This document shows positions 52,759 to 62,414 of a DNA stretch of 64,000 bases, piece after piece (the first letter of the stretch is position 1; each line of letters begins with the position of its first letter). The stretch comes from Clostridium sp. CMCC3677. GTDB lineage: Bacteria; Bacillota; Clostridia; Clostridiales; Clostridiaceae. The notes under the pieces are model-generated. The model saw only the letters and a program-made list of their open reading frames with translations, searched no databases and had not been told where the DNA came from. Location: NCBI RefSeq assembly GCF_023845585.1, contig NZ_JAMQHS010000003.1, forward strand, positions 1 through 64,000. Direction: 5' to 3'. Made by a program: the position numbers and the translations under genes.

Positions 52759-53322
52759 TTATAAATTATTCTCTAATATTAGAGAAGCAACGTCACTCAT
52801 TTTTTTTCCTAAATTCATACTTAATTTTTGAATATATCTAAAAGCTTCATTTTCACTCATATTTTTATCTTCCATGATATTTCCCTTAGCTTTCTCAATT
52901 AACTTTCTATCTTCTAATGTATTTTCTAAATTTTGCACTTGTTGTTGCAATTTTAATATTCTTTTCTTTCCTTGAAATATAATATCAATAGAATTCTTTA
53001 AAAGTACATTGGAAATTTTGGTTCCTATACAATATATATCAGTATCTTCTTCTATAAAAGAACGATAGGGTTCATTAACTAATGCTAAAAAACTTGTAAA
53101 ATCATATATTGCTTCATATACATCTAGTAAACTCATATCCTTAAACTTATAGCCTACTAAAACCAAATCTGGTGAATATTGCATAACTATTCTAATTAAT
53201 TCATTTCCTGATGTACATAAGGCTAAAACATCATACTCTTCTTGCATCAATAAACATTTTAGCTTCTTATTAGTTTCCATATTACTTAATGCTATAATTA
53301 TTTTGCCTCGAGATTCCATCAT
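52759..53322 (-). CDS. nitR: ANTAR antiterminator with degenerate receiver domain
   Basis: A 187-residue protein. Residues ~5-125 look like a CheY-type receiver, but the acidic pocket is lost: KIIIALSNMET replaces the usual I-V-D-D/E, and LVLVGYKFKDM replaces the D-x-x-M-P phosphoacceptor Asp. A coiled coil (about 125-140) precedes a canonical ANTAR domain (about 138-185, KAKGNIMEDKNMSENEAF and IQKLSMN). ANTAR proteins bind RNA hairpins to prevent termination. It sits between glnA and gltB, as nitR does in Clostridium saccharobutylicum. A possible glutamine-responsive regulator by protein contact instead of phosphorylation (inference). Confidence 0.88.
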   Translation of the reverse strand: MMESRGKIIIALSNMETNKKLKCLLMQEEYDVLALCTSGNELIRIVMQYSPDLVLVGYKFKDMSLLDVYEAIYDFTSFLALVNEPYRSFIEEDTDIYCIGTKISNVLLKNSIDIIFQGKKRILKLQQQVQNLENTLEDRKLIEKAKGNIMEDKNMSENEAFRYIQKLSMNLGKKMSDVASLILENNL

Positions 53323-53344
53323 CGCAACCCCACCTTAAACTTTA

Positions 53345-54676
53345 CTAATATTTATTAAGATAATTTTCTATTTCCCAATCATGAACTTTAGTTCTATAAT
53401 CATCCCATTCAGCAGCTTTAGCTGAAACATAAGTCTTATATATATGTTCTCCTAAAGCTTCTTTTGCAAGATTACTTTCTTTCATAAAATTAACTGCCTC
53501 ATATAAATTATTTGGTAAATTATCTATTCCTTCAGCTTTTCTTTCCTCATCGTTCATAGCAAAAATATTTGCCTCTATTCCTGCTGGTGGTTGTAAATTA
53601 TTTTTAATTCCATCTAATCCTGCTTGTAAAAGACATGCTAATACTAAGTATGGATTTGAACTTGGATCTGGACATCTTAATTCTACTCTAGTTCCTGCTC
53701 CCCTAGCTGCTGGAACCCTAATTAATGCTGTTCTATTTTTACATGACCAAGCTAAATAAACAGGTGCTTCATATCCTGGTACTAATCTCTTGTATGAATT
53801 AACTAATGGATTTGTTACTGCTGTAAGACCTTTTATGTTTTTTAATAAACCTGCTATAAAATTATATGCTATTTTACTTAATCCATTTGGATCATTTTCA
53901 TCAACAAATACATTGTTACCATCTTTAAATAATGACATATTAACATGCATTCCTGAACCATTAATTCCAAAAACAGGTTTAGGCATAAAAGACGCATACA
54001 ATCCATGTTTTTGTGCTATTGCCTTAACTACTAATTTAAATGTCATTATATTATCTGCAGTACTTAATGCATCTGCATATTTAAAATCTATTTCATTTTG
54101 TCCTTCTGCAACTTCATGGTGAGAAGCTTCTATTTCAAATCCCATATCTTCTAACACTAAAGTCATATCTCTTCTAGCATTTTCTCCTAAATCCGTAGGT
54201 GCTAAATCAAAATATCCAGCACTATCTTGTGTTTTGGTTGTTGGTTTGCCATATTCATCAGTTTCAAATAAAAAGAATTCACATTCTGGACCAACATTCA
54301 TCTCATATCCAAGTTTAGCTGCTTCTGAAATAGCCTTCTTTAATATATATCTTGGATCTCCTTCAAATGGTGTGCCATCTGGTTTATATACATCACATAT
54401 TAATCTTGCAACTTTACCTTGTTGAGGTCTCCATGGAAATATTACAAAACTATCTAGATTTGGTCTCAAGTTCATATCAGATTCTTCAATTCTAACAAAT
54501 CCATCAATAGATGATCCATCAAACATACATTCATTATTTAGTGCTTTTTCTAATTGCCTATCTGTTATTGCTACATTCTTTAATGCTCCAAACATATCAG
54601 TGAACTGTAATCTTATAAATCTAACCCCATTTTCCTTTACTAAGTTCATGATATCTTCTTTACTGTATTTTGCCAT
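53345..54676 (-). CDS. glnA: Glutamine synthetase, type I
   Basis: A 443-residue GSI of the short alpha type, without the adenylylation loop of the beta type. [10 protein letters not shown] (about 50-59), GPECEFFLF (metal Glu, about 128-136), GSGMHVN (about 239), and NRTALIRVP (about 310) are intact. It assimilates ammonium to glutamine and feeds gltBD. First gene of the cluster; its transcription is expected to be controlled by the leader terminator at 54697-54743. Confidence 0.97.
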   Translation of the reverse strand: MAKYSKEDIMNLVKENGVRFIRLQFTDMFGALKNVAITDRQLEKALNNECMFDGSSIDGFVRIEESDMNLRPNLDSFVIFPWRPQQGKVARLICDVYKPDGTPFEGDPRYILKKAISEAAKLGYEMNVGPECEFFLFETDEYGKPTTKTQDSAGYFDLAPTDLGENARRDMTLVLEDMGFEIEASHHEVAEGQNEIDFKYADALSTADNIMTFKLVVKAIAQKHGLYASFMPKPVFGINGSGMHVNMSLFKDGNNVFVDENDPNGLSKIAYNFIAGLLKNIKGLTAVTNPLVNSYKRLVPGYEAPVYLAWSCKNRTALIRVPAARGAGTRVELRCPDPSSNPYLVLACLLQAGLDGIKNNLQPPAGIEANIFAMNDEERKAEGIDNLPNNLYEAVNFMKESNLAKEALGEHIYKTYVSAKAAEWDDYRTKVHDWEIENYLNKY

Positions 54677-54696
54677 TTCTAATTCCCCCTTTAAGT

Positions 54697-54750
54697 AAAA
54701 AAGGCGAACAATGGATATATCAATATATCCATTGAACGCCTTTGTTCAAT
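54697..54750 (-). promoter_or_regulatory. glnA leader: terminator overlapped by ANTAR-type hairpin
   Basis: On the minus strand a strong terminator (AAAGGCGTTCAATGGATATA with its partner, 54743-54700, then UUUUUU) sits just 20 bases before the glnA ATG. A rival hairpin, ATTGAAC-AAAGGC-GTTCAAT (54750-54731), shares its 5' arm. Its hexaloop has A at position 1 and G at position 4, the ANTAR consensus. Formation of one excludes the other, so binding of the ANTAR protein would allow readthrough. The expected first ANTAR hairpin upstream is not clear. A TTGACA lies at 54877-54872. Confidence 0.7.
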
Positions 54751-54972
54751 AATTTTATTGATATCATTATATATGATATTCTTATATAACTCAAGATTTT
54801 TTTTAGATTTTTTTATTTTTTCCTAAAATATATACTAAATAGTTAATTTTATTAATATTTTTATACTTAAATGTCAATTCTATTAAGTGAGAACTTATTT
54901 ATAATATTATATATAATCTTTTTTATTATTCAATAATTAGATATATTTATATACAAAATTGTTGAATATTGA

Positions 54973-54997
54973 ATAATAAATTGTTACAATTTATTAT
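54973..54997 (+). promoter_or_regulatory. Palindrome in the lysC promoter region
   Basis: ATAATAAATTG-TTA-CAATTTATTAT, 11 perfect bases on each side of a 3-base centre. A TTGAAT / TATTAT promoter pair overlaps it (17-base spacer). Likely an operator for a regulator of the aspartate kinase gene. No lysine riboswitch is recognisable between 54751 and 55097. Confidence 0.5.
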
Positions 54998-55097
54998 GTA
55001 TAAAATTATATAAATAAACATAAATTTGATACTCTTATATAAGTAATATAAGTAAGTTATCAAAATATATACTTTATTTTTTGGGGGGCTATAAAAA

Positions 55098-56408
55098 ATG
55101 AATACTATTATAACAAAATTTGGCGGAAGTTCATTAGCTGATGCTGTACAATTTAGAAAAGTGAAAAGCATAATCACATCTAATAAAGCTAGAAAATATA
55201 TTGTACCATCTGCACCTGGAAAAAGAACTTCTAAAGATTCTAAAATCACTGATTTACTATACCTTTGTCATGCACACATCAATGCTGGCATATCTTTAGA
55301 CGATGTTTTTAATCATATTAAAAACAGATATATTGGAATAGTAACAGATTTAGAATTAGATCTTAATATCAGATCTCACTTAGACATTATAAAAAAGGAT
55401 TTAGAAGAGGGGGCTTCTAGTGATTATGCAGCTAGCAGAGGGGAATATTTAAATGCTCTAATTCTTAGCAATTATTTAGGATTTGAATTTGTTGATGCTA
55501 AAGATGTAATTAAATTTAATACTGACGGGTGTTTAAATTATGATGAAACATTAAGATTATTAAAAGAAAAACTTTCATCAATTGACAAAGCTGTTATTCC
55601 AGGATTTTATGGTTCTGATAGCAATGGAAATATAGTAACTTTTTCAAGAGGTGGATCAGATGTTACTGGCGCTTTAGTTACTGCAAGTTTAAATGCTGAT
55701 CTTTATGAAAATTGGACGGATGTTTCTGGATTTCTAATGGCTGATCCTAGAATAATATCTAATCCAAAACCTATAAGCACAATAACTTATACTGAGCTTA
55801 GAGAGCTTTCTTATATGGGTGCTTCTGTTTTACATGAAGAAGCTATTTTCCCTGTAAGAAAAGCAGGTATTCCAATTAATATAAAAAATACTAACAAACC
55901 AGAAGATAACGGAACATTTATAGTAGAGGACTCTTTAAGTGAAGATTTACAAACTATAACTGGTATAGCTGGTAAAAAAAATTTTACTGTAATTTCAATT
56001 GCAAAAGCTCTTATGAATTCTGAATTAGGTTTTTGTAGAAAATTACTATCAATACTTGAACAGCATAATGTTTCATTTGAAAACATGCCTTCTGGTATAG
56101 ATACTGTTTGTTTAGTAATTTCAGATTCTCAATTAAAAAATAAAACTTCTTTAATTGTTGAAGAAATTAAAAAAACTTGTAATCCTGACACAATAGAAGT
56201 TCATCCTAACCTGGCCTTAATAGCTACTGTTGGTAAAGGTATGGCTAAACAAAAAGGTGTAGCATCAAAAGTATTTACTGCGTTATCAGAAGCTAATGTA
56301 AATATAAGAATGATTGACCAAGGATCTAGTGAAATCAACATATTAGTTGGTATAGAAAATGATAGTTTTGAAAAAGCCATAACTGCTATTTATAATGCTT
56401 TTAATTAA
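55098..56408 (+). CDS. lysC: Aspartate kinase
   Basis: A 436-residue aspartokinase that phosphorylates Asp, first step to Lys, Met and Thr. N-terminal KFGGSSLAD (about 7-15), the acidic insert and YAASRGEYLN (about 110-119), and FSRGGSDVTG (about 180-189) form the kinase. Two C-terminal ACT segments (about 285-436, e.g. MPSGIDTV and VNIRMIDQGSSEINI) suggest feedback control. It is most like the monofunctional class III type found in clostridia. GGGGGG site seven bases or so before ATG. Confidence 0.93.
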   Translation: MNTIITKFGGSSLADAVQFRKVKSIITSNKARKYIVPSAPGKRTSKDSKITDLLYLCHAHINAGISLDDVFNHIKNRYIGIVTDLELDLNIRSHLDIIKKDLEEGASSDYAASRGEYLNALILSNYLGFEFVDAKDVIKFNTDGCLNYDETLRLLKEKLSSIDKAVIPGFYGSDSNGNIVTFSRGGSDVTGALVTASLNADLYENWTDVSGFLMADPRIISNPKPISTITYTELRELSYMGASVLHEEAIFPVRKAGIPINIKNTNKPEDNGTFIVEDSLSEDLQTITGIAGKKNFTVISIAKALMNSELGFCRKLLSILEQHNVSFENMPSGIDTVCLVISDSQLKNKTSLIVEEIKKTCNPDTIEVHPNLALIATVGKGMAKQKGVASKVFTALSEANVNIRMIDQGSSEINILVGIENDSFEKAITAIYNAFN

Positions 56409-56528
56409 TATCCAACGCAATTTTAAAACAATATTTAATATTATAGTATAAATAGATTGATAGTTATCAGGATAATGATCCTTTTGTAAAAAATCACTTT
56501 AAGAGATATAACAATAAAACTAATATAA

Positions 56529-56564
56529 AAAAATGGATTCGTAATTTATACGAGTCCATTTTTT
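56529..56564 (+). terminator. Terminator of lysC
   Basis: AAAATGGATTCGTA pairs with TACGAGTCCATTTT around a short loop, followed by T residues. It is 120 bases after the stop; the gap 56409-56528 holds nothing recognisable. Confidence 0.8.
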
Positions 56565-56650
56565 ATACTATAAAACATAATTTTAAAATATGATATGCCT
56601 AGTATATCATATATTAACATTTTTAAACATATACCTGAAAATAAAAAATA

Positions 56651-56681
56651 AAATAGTGCACCAAATTTTGGTGCACTATTT
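56651..56681 (-). terminator. Terminator of the glycerol operon
   Basis: AAATAGTGCACC (56651-56662) pairs with GGTGCACTATTT (56670-56681), 12 perfect bases, with an A-rich left flank. It lies nine bases after the DUF1667 stop. Confidence 0.92.
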
Positions 56682-56690
56682 GTGTTAATA

Positions 56691-57044
56691 TTAGATTGCT
56701 TTCATATTTCTAGCAGCTACAATATCAACGCCTGTTCCTAATACATCTTTAACTATAACATCTCCAATTTTAACTGGTGCTTGTAATTCTACTCCAGATA
56801 AAACTTCCATGCATTTGAAGTTAAGACCCTTTGGAATTGCTCCATTAGTTTTTACTGGTATAACTGGAAGTTGTCCTCCCTTTACTTTAACAGTTGAAGT
56901 TATTACTCTAACTGGGTGAGTAACTTCGTTTATACCGTATTCTGCACCTCTTTTACAAGTGTTACCTGTTACAGTATTATTTTCTGCGTCTACTTTTAAA
57001 TGACAACCCATTGGGCAGCTTATACAAATTAATTCTTTTATCAT
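56691..57044 (-). CDS. DUF1667 protein of the glycerol operon
   Basis: A 117-residue protein with a Cys-rich N-terminus: CISCPMGCHLKV (about 6-17) and GNTCKRGAEYG (about 27-37), then a compact domain ending VDIVAARNMKAI. DUF1667 proteins are usually encoded beside glycerol-3-phosphate dehydrogenase-like flavoproteins and likely form an Fe-S or protein-contact subunit. The ATG at 57044 is preferred, with GGTGA five bases upstream and the previous stop just before it; an ATG 12 bases earlier would abut AGAGG. Role as third subunit with the two upstream flavoproteins is inferred. Confidence 0.88.
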   Translation of the reverse strand: MIKELICISCPMGCHLKVDAENNTVTGNTCKRGAEYGINEVTHPVRVITSTVKVKGGQLPVIPVKTNGAIPKGLNFKCMEVLSGVELQAPVKIGDVIVKDVLGTGVDIVAARNMKAI

Positions 57045-57045
57045 C

Positions 57046-58299
57046 TTATTCACCATCCTCTAATGATATTGTAATATCACCTTTAACTTTTTCTAATAAA
57101 GGCTTACTTAAAATAACCTTTTCCATTTCTGATGGTGCTAAGTGAGCTCTCTTAAACTTAGCAATTTCTTCACCATTACATCTTACAACTAAAGCCTTAT
57201 TATGATAAATGTTATTAACTCTCATGAATATAGTTAATTTATCGTCTACTGCTTCTACATCAAGTTTTTGAGGTACTGTATAATTAACATTTTGTCCATT
57301 AATTATATTTACATAACTACCTTTTTTAAGTTCTTTCTTAATGTATTTAGCAGCTGCTTGTCCAGCATGTTTTGATTCTTGAGTAACAAAGTCAACTAAG
57401 TCATGAACGTGTACTACATTACCACAAGCAAATACTCCATCCATTGAAGTTTCCATGTTTTCTGTTACTATTAAACCATTAGTTCTGTTATCTTTTTGAA
57501 TACCAGCATTTGTTGATAATTCATTTTCTGGGATAAGACCTACTGATAATAATAATGTATCAACAGTAAATTCTTTTTCAGTTCCTTTAATTGGTTTTCT
57601 GTCTGGACCAACTTCAGCAATTACAACTTTTTCTACTCTTGTATCTCCTACTATATCAATTATAGTGTGTGATAAGTATAGAGGAATATCATAATCATTT
57701 AAACATTGAACAATGTTTCTGTTTAATCCATTAGAATATGGACATAATTCAACAACAGCTTTAACCTTAGCACCTTCAAGTGTCATTCTTCTAGCCATTA
57801 TTAATCCGATATCTCCAGATCCAAGTATTAATACTTCTTTACCTGGCATATATCCTTCCATGTTTATATATCTTTGAGCAGCACCTGCTGTGAATACACC
57901 TGCTGGTCTGTCTCCAGGAGTATTTATAGCTCCTCTAGTTCTTTCTCTACAACCCATTGCAAGAATTACTGCATTTGTTTTTAAAGTCATGTAGCCTTCT
58001 TCTGAATTCATTGCATGTACAGTTTTGTCTTCATCTATATTTAATACCATTGTATCTAATTTAACTTCTACATCTGTATCTTGTAACATATCAATAAATC
58101 TGCTTGCATATTCAGGACCTGTTAATTCTTCTTTGAAAGTGTGAAGCCCAAATCCATTATGTATGCATTGATTTAGGATTCCTCCAAGTTCTTTGTCTCT
58201 TTCTAATATTAATATCTTCTTGATTCCATTAGTATATGCTTCGTGTGCTGCTGCAAGTCCTGCTGGACCTCCACCAATTACTATTAATTCATAACTCAT
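57046..58299 (-). CDS. FAD/NAD-binding oxidoreductase of the glycerol operon (GlpB-like)
   Basis: A 417-residue pyridine-nucleotide-disulphide-oxidoreductase-fold flavoprotein. FAD motif GGGPAGLAAAHEAY (about 7-20), a conserved NQCIHNGFGLHTF segment (about 42-54) with Cys, second dinucleotide fold GSGDIGLIMARRM (about 160-172), and ACGNVVHVHDLVD near the end. In clostridia it occurs with a GlpO-like protein and DUF1667 in glycerol operons. It likely passes electrons from glycerol-3-phosphate oxidation. GTAGGAGG ribosome site. Confidence 0.88.
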   Translation of the reverse strand: MSYELIVIGGGPAGLAAAHEAYTNGIKKILILERDKELGGILNQCIHNGFGLHTFKEELTGPEYASRFIDMLQDTDVEVKLDTMVLNIDEDKTVHAMNSEEGYMTLKTNAVILAMGCRERTRGAINTPGDRPAGVFTAGAAQRYINMEGYMPGKEVLILGSGDIGLIMARRMTLEGAKVKAVVELCPYSNGLNRNIVQCLNDYDIPLYLSHTIIDIVGDTRVEKVVIAEVGPDRKPIKGTEKEFTVDTLLLSVGLIPENELSTNAGIQKDNRTNGLIVTENMETSMDGVFACGNVVHVHDLVDFVTQESKHAGQAAAKYIKKELKKGSYVNIINGQNVNYTVPQKLDVEAVDDKLTIFMRVNNIYHNKALVVRCNGEEIAKFKRAHLAPSEMEKVILSKPLLEKVKGDITISLEDGE

Positions 58300-58311
58300 A
58301 ATTAAAGCCTC

Positions 58312-59742
58312 CTACTTAGTTTTTCCTGTTAAAATGTAAGAACCGTCTTTTTCTTGTACTACTTCTTCTAATTTAACACCACATTCTCTTGCTATTATTT
58401 CTTGAACTCTTGGTCCACAGAATCCGCCTTGGCATCTTCCCATTCCTGGTCTACATCTTCTCTTAACACCGTCTAGAGAAAGTGTTCCAAATGATCTCTT
58501 TATAGAATCAACGATTTCACCTTCAGTGATGCTTTCACATCTACAGATCATTCTACCGTATTGTGGGTTTTTCTTAATCATTTCAGCTTTTTCTTCAGCT
58601 GATAATTCCATAAAGTGAACTTGATGTCTCTTAGCTATGAAGTTATCTTTCTTAGTTAATTTAAGACCTGCATTACCTAATATTTCAACTACTGCTTCAG
58701 CTACAGCTGGAGCTGAAGTTAATCCTGGTGATTTCATACCAGCAGCATCAACGAATCCTTTAACTTCATCATTTTCTTCAATTATGAAGTCTCCTGTACT
58801 TGGTGTTGCTCTTAAACCTGCAAAGTTTCTTATGCTTTCTCTGAAATTAATCTTTGTAGTAGTATGCATAGCAGATTCTCTTATAGCGTCTAATCCTTCA
58901 CCATTTGTTCCTAAATCTTCTTTATCTTCGATATCTATAGCATCTGGTCCTATGATAAGGTTACCATGTATTGTTGGACTAACTAATATACCTTTACCCA
59001 TTTTAGAAGGACAAGGGAATATTGTATGAGATACTATTTTACCTTGAGATTTATCCATTACATAATATTCACCAGTTCTTGGAGTAATATTAAATGTTTC
59101 TTTACAAATCATATTGTGTACTTTATCTGCATAAAGGCCAGCAGCATTTACTATATATTTAGCTTCTACTTTTTCTCCATCAGTAGTTTCTATTATAAAT
59201 ATTCCATTTTCTTTTTTGATTGAAGAAACTTCTTTTTTAAGTTTAATTTCTCCACCATTAGTTACACCGTTTTCACATAATGCAATTGTAAATTCAAACG
59301 GTCCAACTATTCCACCAGTTGGTGCATATAAAGCTCCATGAACTTCATCTGTAAGATTTGGTTCCATTTTTAATAATTCTTCTTTATCTATAACTCTTAG
59401 GTTTCTAACACCTATTTTAGTACCATTTTCACAAAGATCTCTTACTGTTTGCATTTCTTCTTCTGAATGAGCTACAACTAATGAACCATTTCTTTTAAAC
59501 GGAACATCTAACTCTTTACAAAGATCTTCATACATTTCATTTCCTTTTACATTGTACTTAGCCATTAAAGTACCTATCTTTGGATCGAATCCAGCATGTA
59601 CTATTGCTGAGTTAGCCTTTGAAGTACCCATTGATACATCCTTTTCTTTCTCTAAAACAGCTACTTTTAAGTTATATTTAGTTAATTCTCTAAATATAGA
59701 AGCTCCAATGACACCAGCTCCAATTATTGCTACATCATACAT
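58312..59742 (-). CDS. FAD-dependent glycerol-3-phosphate dehydrogenase-like protein (GlpA/LhgO-like)
   Basis: A 476-residue DAO-type flavoprotein. N-terminal FAD motif IGAGVIGASIFRELT (about 7-21) is followed by GTSKANSAIVHAGFD (about 40-54). The C terminus (about 400-460) is a BFD-like Fe-S domain, with cysteines in ICRCESI and RRCRPGMGRCQGGFCGP. It oxidises glycerol-3-phosphate to dihydroxyacetone phosphate, or a related 2-hydroxyacid; the operon context with glpK supports the first. AAGGAGG site. 12 bases upstream of the next flavoprotein gene. Confidence 0.88.
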   Translation of the reverse strand: MYDVAIIGAGVIGASIFRELTKYNLKVAVLEKEKDVSMGTSKANSAIVHAGFDPKIGTLMAKYNVKGNEMYEDLCKELDVPFKRNGSLVVAHSEEEMQTVRDLCENGTKIGVRNLRVIDKEELLKMEPNLTDEVHGALYAPTGGIVGPFEFTIALCENGVTNGGEIKLKKEVSSIKKENGIFIIETTDGEKVEAKYIVNAAGLYADKVHNMICKETFNITPRTGEYYVMDKSQGKIVSHTIFPCPSKMGKGILVSPTIHGNLIIGPDAIDIEDKEDLGTNGEGLDAIRESAMHTTTKINFRESIRNFAGLRATPSTGDFIIEENDEVKGFVDAAGMKSPGLTSAPAVAEAVVEILGNAGLKLTKKDNFIAKRHQVHFMELSAEEKAEMIKKNPQYGRMICRCESITEGEIVDSIKRSFGTLSLDGVKRRCRPGMGRCQGGFCGPRVQEIIARECGVKLEEVVQEKDGSYILTGKTK

Positions 59743-59768
59743 ATTTTATCCTCCTTTTATATAACAAA

Positions 59769-59827
59769 AGAGCCAATCACAAACACAAATTACAAATAAC
59801 AAGTAATCTGTCTTTGTGCTTGACTCT
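59769..59827 (-). promoter_or_regulatory. Terminator-like hairpin between glpK and the flavoprotein gene
   Basis: AGAG-c-CAA-t-CACAAA (59769-59783) pairs with TTTGTG-c-TTG-a-CTCT (59813-59827), and TTTTG follows on the minus strand. It could act as an attenuator under GlpP control, or as an intercistronic terminator reducing downstream expression. Confidence 0.5.
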
Positions 59828-59892
59828 AATTCTCTAAGCACTTTTTATTTACTTTATATTTATATTATAACATAAATGTTTAGGTTTGTCTA

Positions 59893-61389
<1,497 letters not shown>

Positions 61390-61433
61390 TTAATTCACCA
61401 ATCCTCTCATCATAAATAAATAAATTTTATAAA

Positions 61434-61461
61434 TAAAGCCAAATAAAACTTTTTTGCTTTA
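61434..61461 (-). promoter_or_regulatory. Candidate GlpP-responsive hairpin upstream of glpK
   Basis: TAAAGC-AAA pairs with TTT-G-GCTTTA (61461-61434, one bulge), and an AT-rich U tail follows on the minus strand. It lies between glpP and glpK, where Bacillus GlpP acts on a leader terminator. Weak stem, so tentative. Confidence 0.4.
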
Positions 61462-61488
61462 TAAGACTATACTAACTAAATCTAAAGC

Positions 61489-62049
61489 CTACATATTCCA
61501 TATTTTATTTTTAGTTGTTGAGACACATGTTGCACCTGAACTTAGCGCTAACATAACATCCTCTTTAGTTTCAATCAGACCGCCTGCAACAACCGGTTTA
61601 TTTGATTTTTTTGATATAATTTCTATAACTTTTGGAATAACTCCTGGTAACACTTCTAATGCATCGCAATCTACTACTAAATGATTTTCTGCATTTTTTA
61701 ATGATAACGTATCAAATATAAATACTCTTTGTATTGCTACTAACCCATAATTTTTTGCTATCTTTACTACTTGAGGTTTTGTACTAATAATTCCTTTAAA
61801 TTTAGTTTCTTGTTTTAAGAATTTTATAACAACTTCTTTATTCGTAAAGCCTTCTACTAAATCAATGTGAATCACACCTACTTTACCTTTGGAAACTATT
61901 AATTCACTAATTTCTTTAATGTTCATTACGTCTCCAAATAGTACAAAAATTATTTCAGCTGAGGATTCTAATGCTACGTCTAATTGTTTCATATCTTTTA
62001 CTGCTGCTATTATTGGATTTTCTTCTAATAATTCTTTAATATTATTCAT
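61489..62049 (-). CDS. glpP: GlpP family glycerol antiterminator
   Basis: A 186-residue protein of the GlpP family, a TIM-barrel-like mRNA-binding antiterminator responding to glycerol-3-phosphate in Bacillus. Visible: NPIIAAVKDMKQLD (about 10), FVLFGDVMNI (about 37), HIDLVEGFTNKEVV (about 62), ISTKPQVVKIAK (about 87), LPGVIPKVI (about 137), VVAGGLIETKED (about 155). The start is ATG 62049, behind AGAGGGTG. Upstream of glpK on the same strand, in the expected order. Confidence 0.92.
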   Translation of the reverse strand: MNNIKELLEENPIIAAVKDMKQLDVALESSAEIIFVLFGDVMNIKEISELIVSKGKVGVIHIDLVEGFTNKEVVIKFLKQETKFKGIISTKPQVVKIAKNYGLVAIQRVFIFDTLSLKNAENHLVVDCDALEVLPGVIPKVIEIISKKSNKPVVAGGLIETKEDVMLALSSGATCVSTTKNKIWNM

Positions 62050-62089
62050 TGTGCACCCTCTATACAAACGTTTTCTTTTGATGTTTTTA

Positions 62090-62117
62090 TTATTACACAC
62101 TTGTATAATCTTGTCAA
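62090..62117 (-). promoter_or_regulatory. Promoter of the glpP-glpK operon
   Basis: On the minus strand TTGACA (62117-62112), a 16-base spacer and TAATAA (62095-62090), about 40 bases before glpP. The direct repeat CTTGT-N5-CTTGT (plus strand) overlaps the -35 side. Confidence 0.65.
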
Positions 62118-62338
62118 CATTGTTATTTTTTTAACTTTCTTGATATGACTCGTTATATATCTATTCTTATGCTTATTTACTCTCCTTTATTAATAAATTG
62201 TTAATTAATAAAATATTTTTTACAGGAATTCAGCTTTAAAATTTATAATAAGTATTATTTTTATCATTCTTTTATTTATATGTTCTTAAAACATGACCTT
62301 TATTTTAAAATAAAAAACCAGTCATATAATAAACTACT

Positions 62339-62389
62339 CCCTTTATAAAGAAAACAGTTTTATTATTTTAACTGTCTACTATAAAGAGA
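62339..62389 (-). terminator. Structured region after homoserine dehydrogenase
   Basis: Two nested stems, CTTTATA / TATAAAG (62341-62347, 62380-62386) and ACAGTT / AACTGT (62354-62359, 62370-62375). It is 25 bases after the hom stop; no clear U run follows. A CTTAAAACATGACCTTTATTTT stretch at 62286 echoes the end of the 18.6 kb repeat remnant. 62118-62285 shows nothing else. Confidence 0.5.
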
Positions 62390-62414
62390 GCATATCATAA
62401 ATCTATTTTTTAAT

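Noticed and set aside
54731-54780. Second ANTAR hairpin upstream of the glnA P2 hairpin
   Set aside because: ATATCAT-ATATA-ATGATAT has a 5-base loop, and CAAT-AAAATT-ATTG lacks G at loop position 4 and overlaps P2, so neither fits.
54947-55249. 100-codon minus-strand ORF over the lysC start
   Set aside because: Overlaps the lysC promoter, ribosome site and coding start on the opposite strand; no ribosome site of its own.
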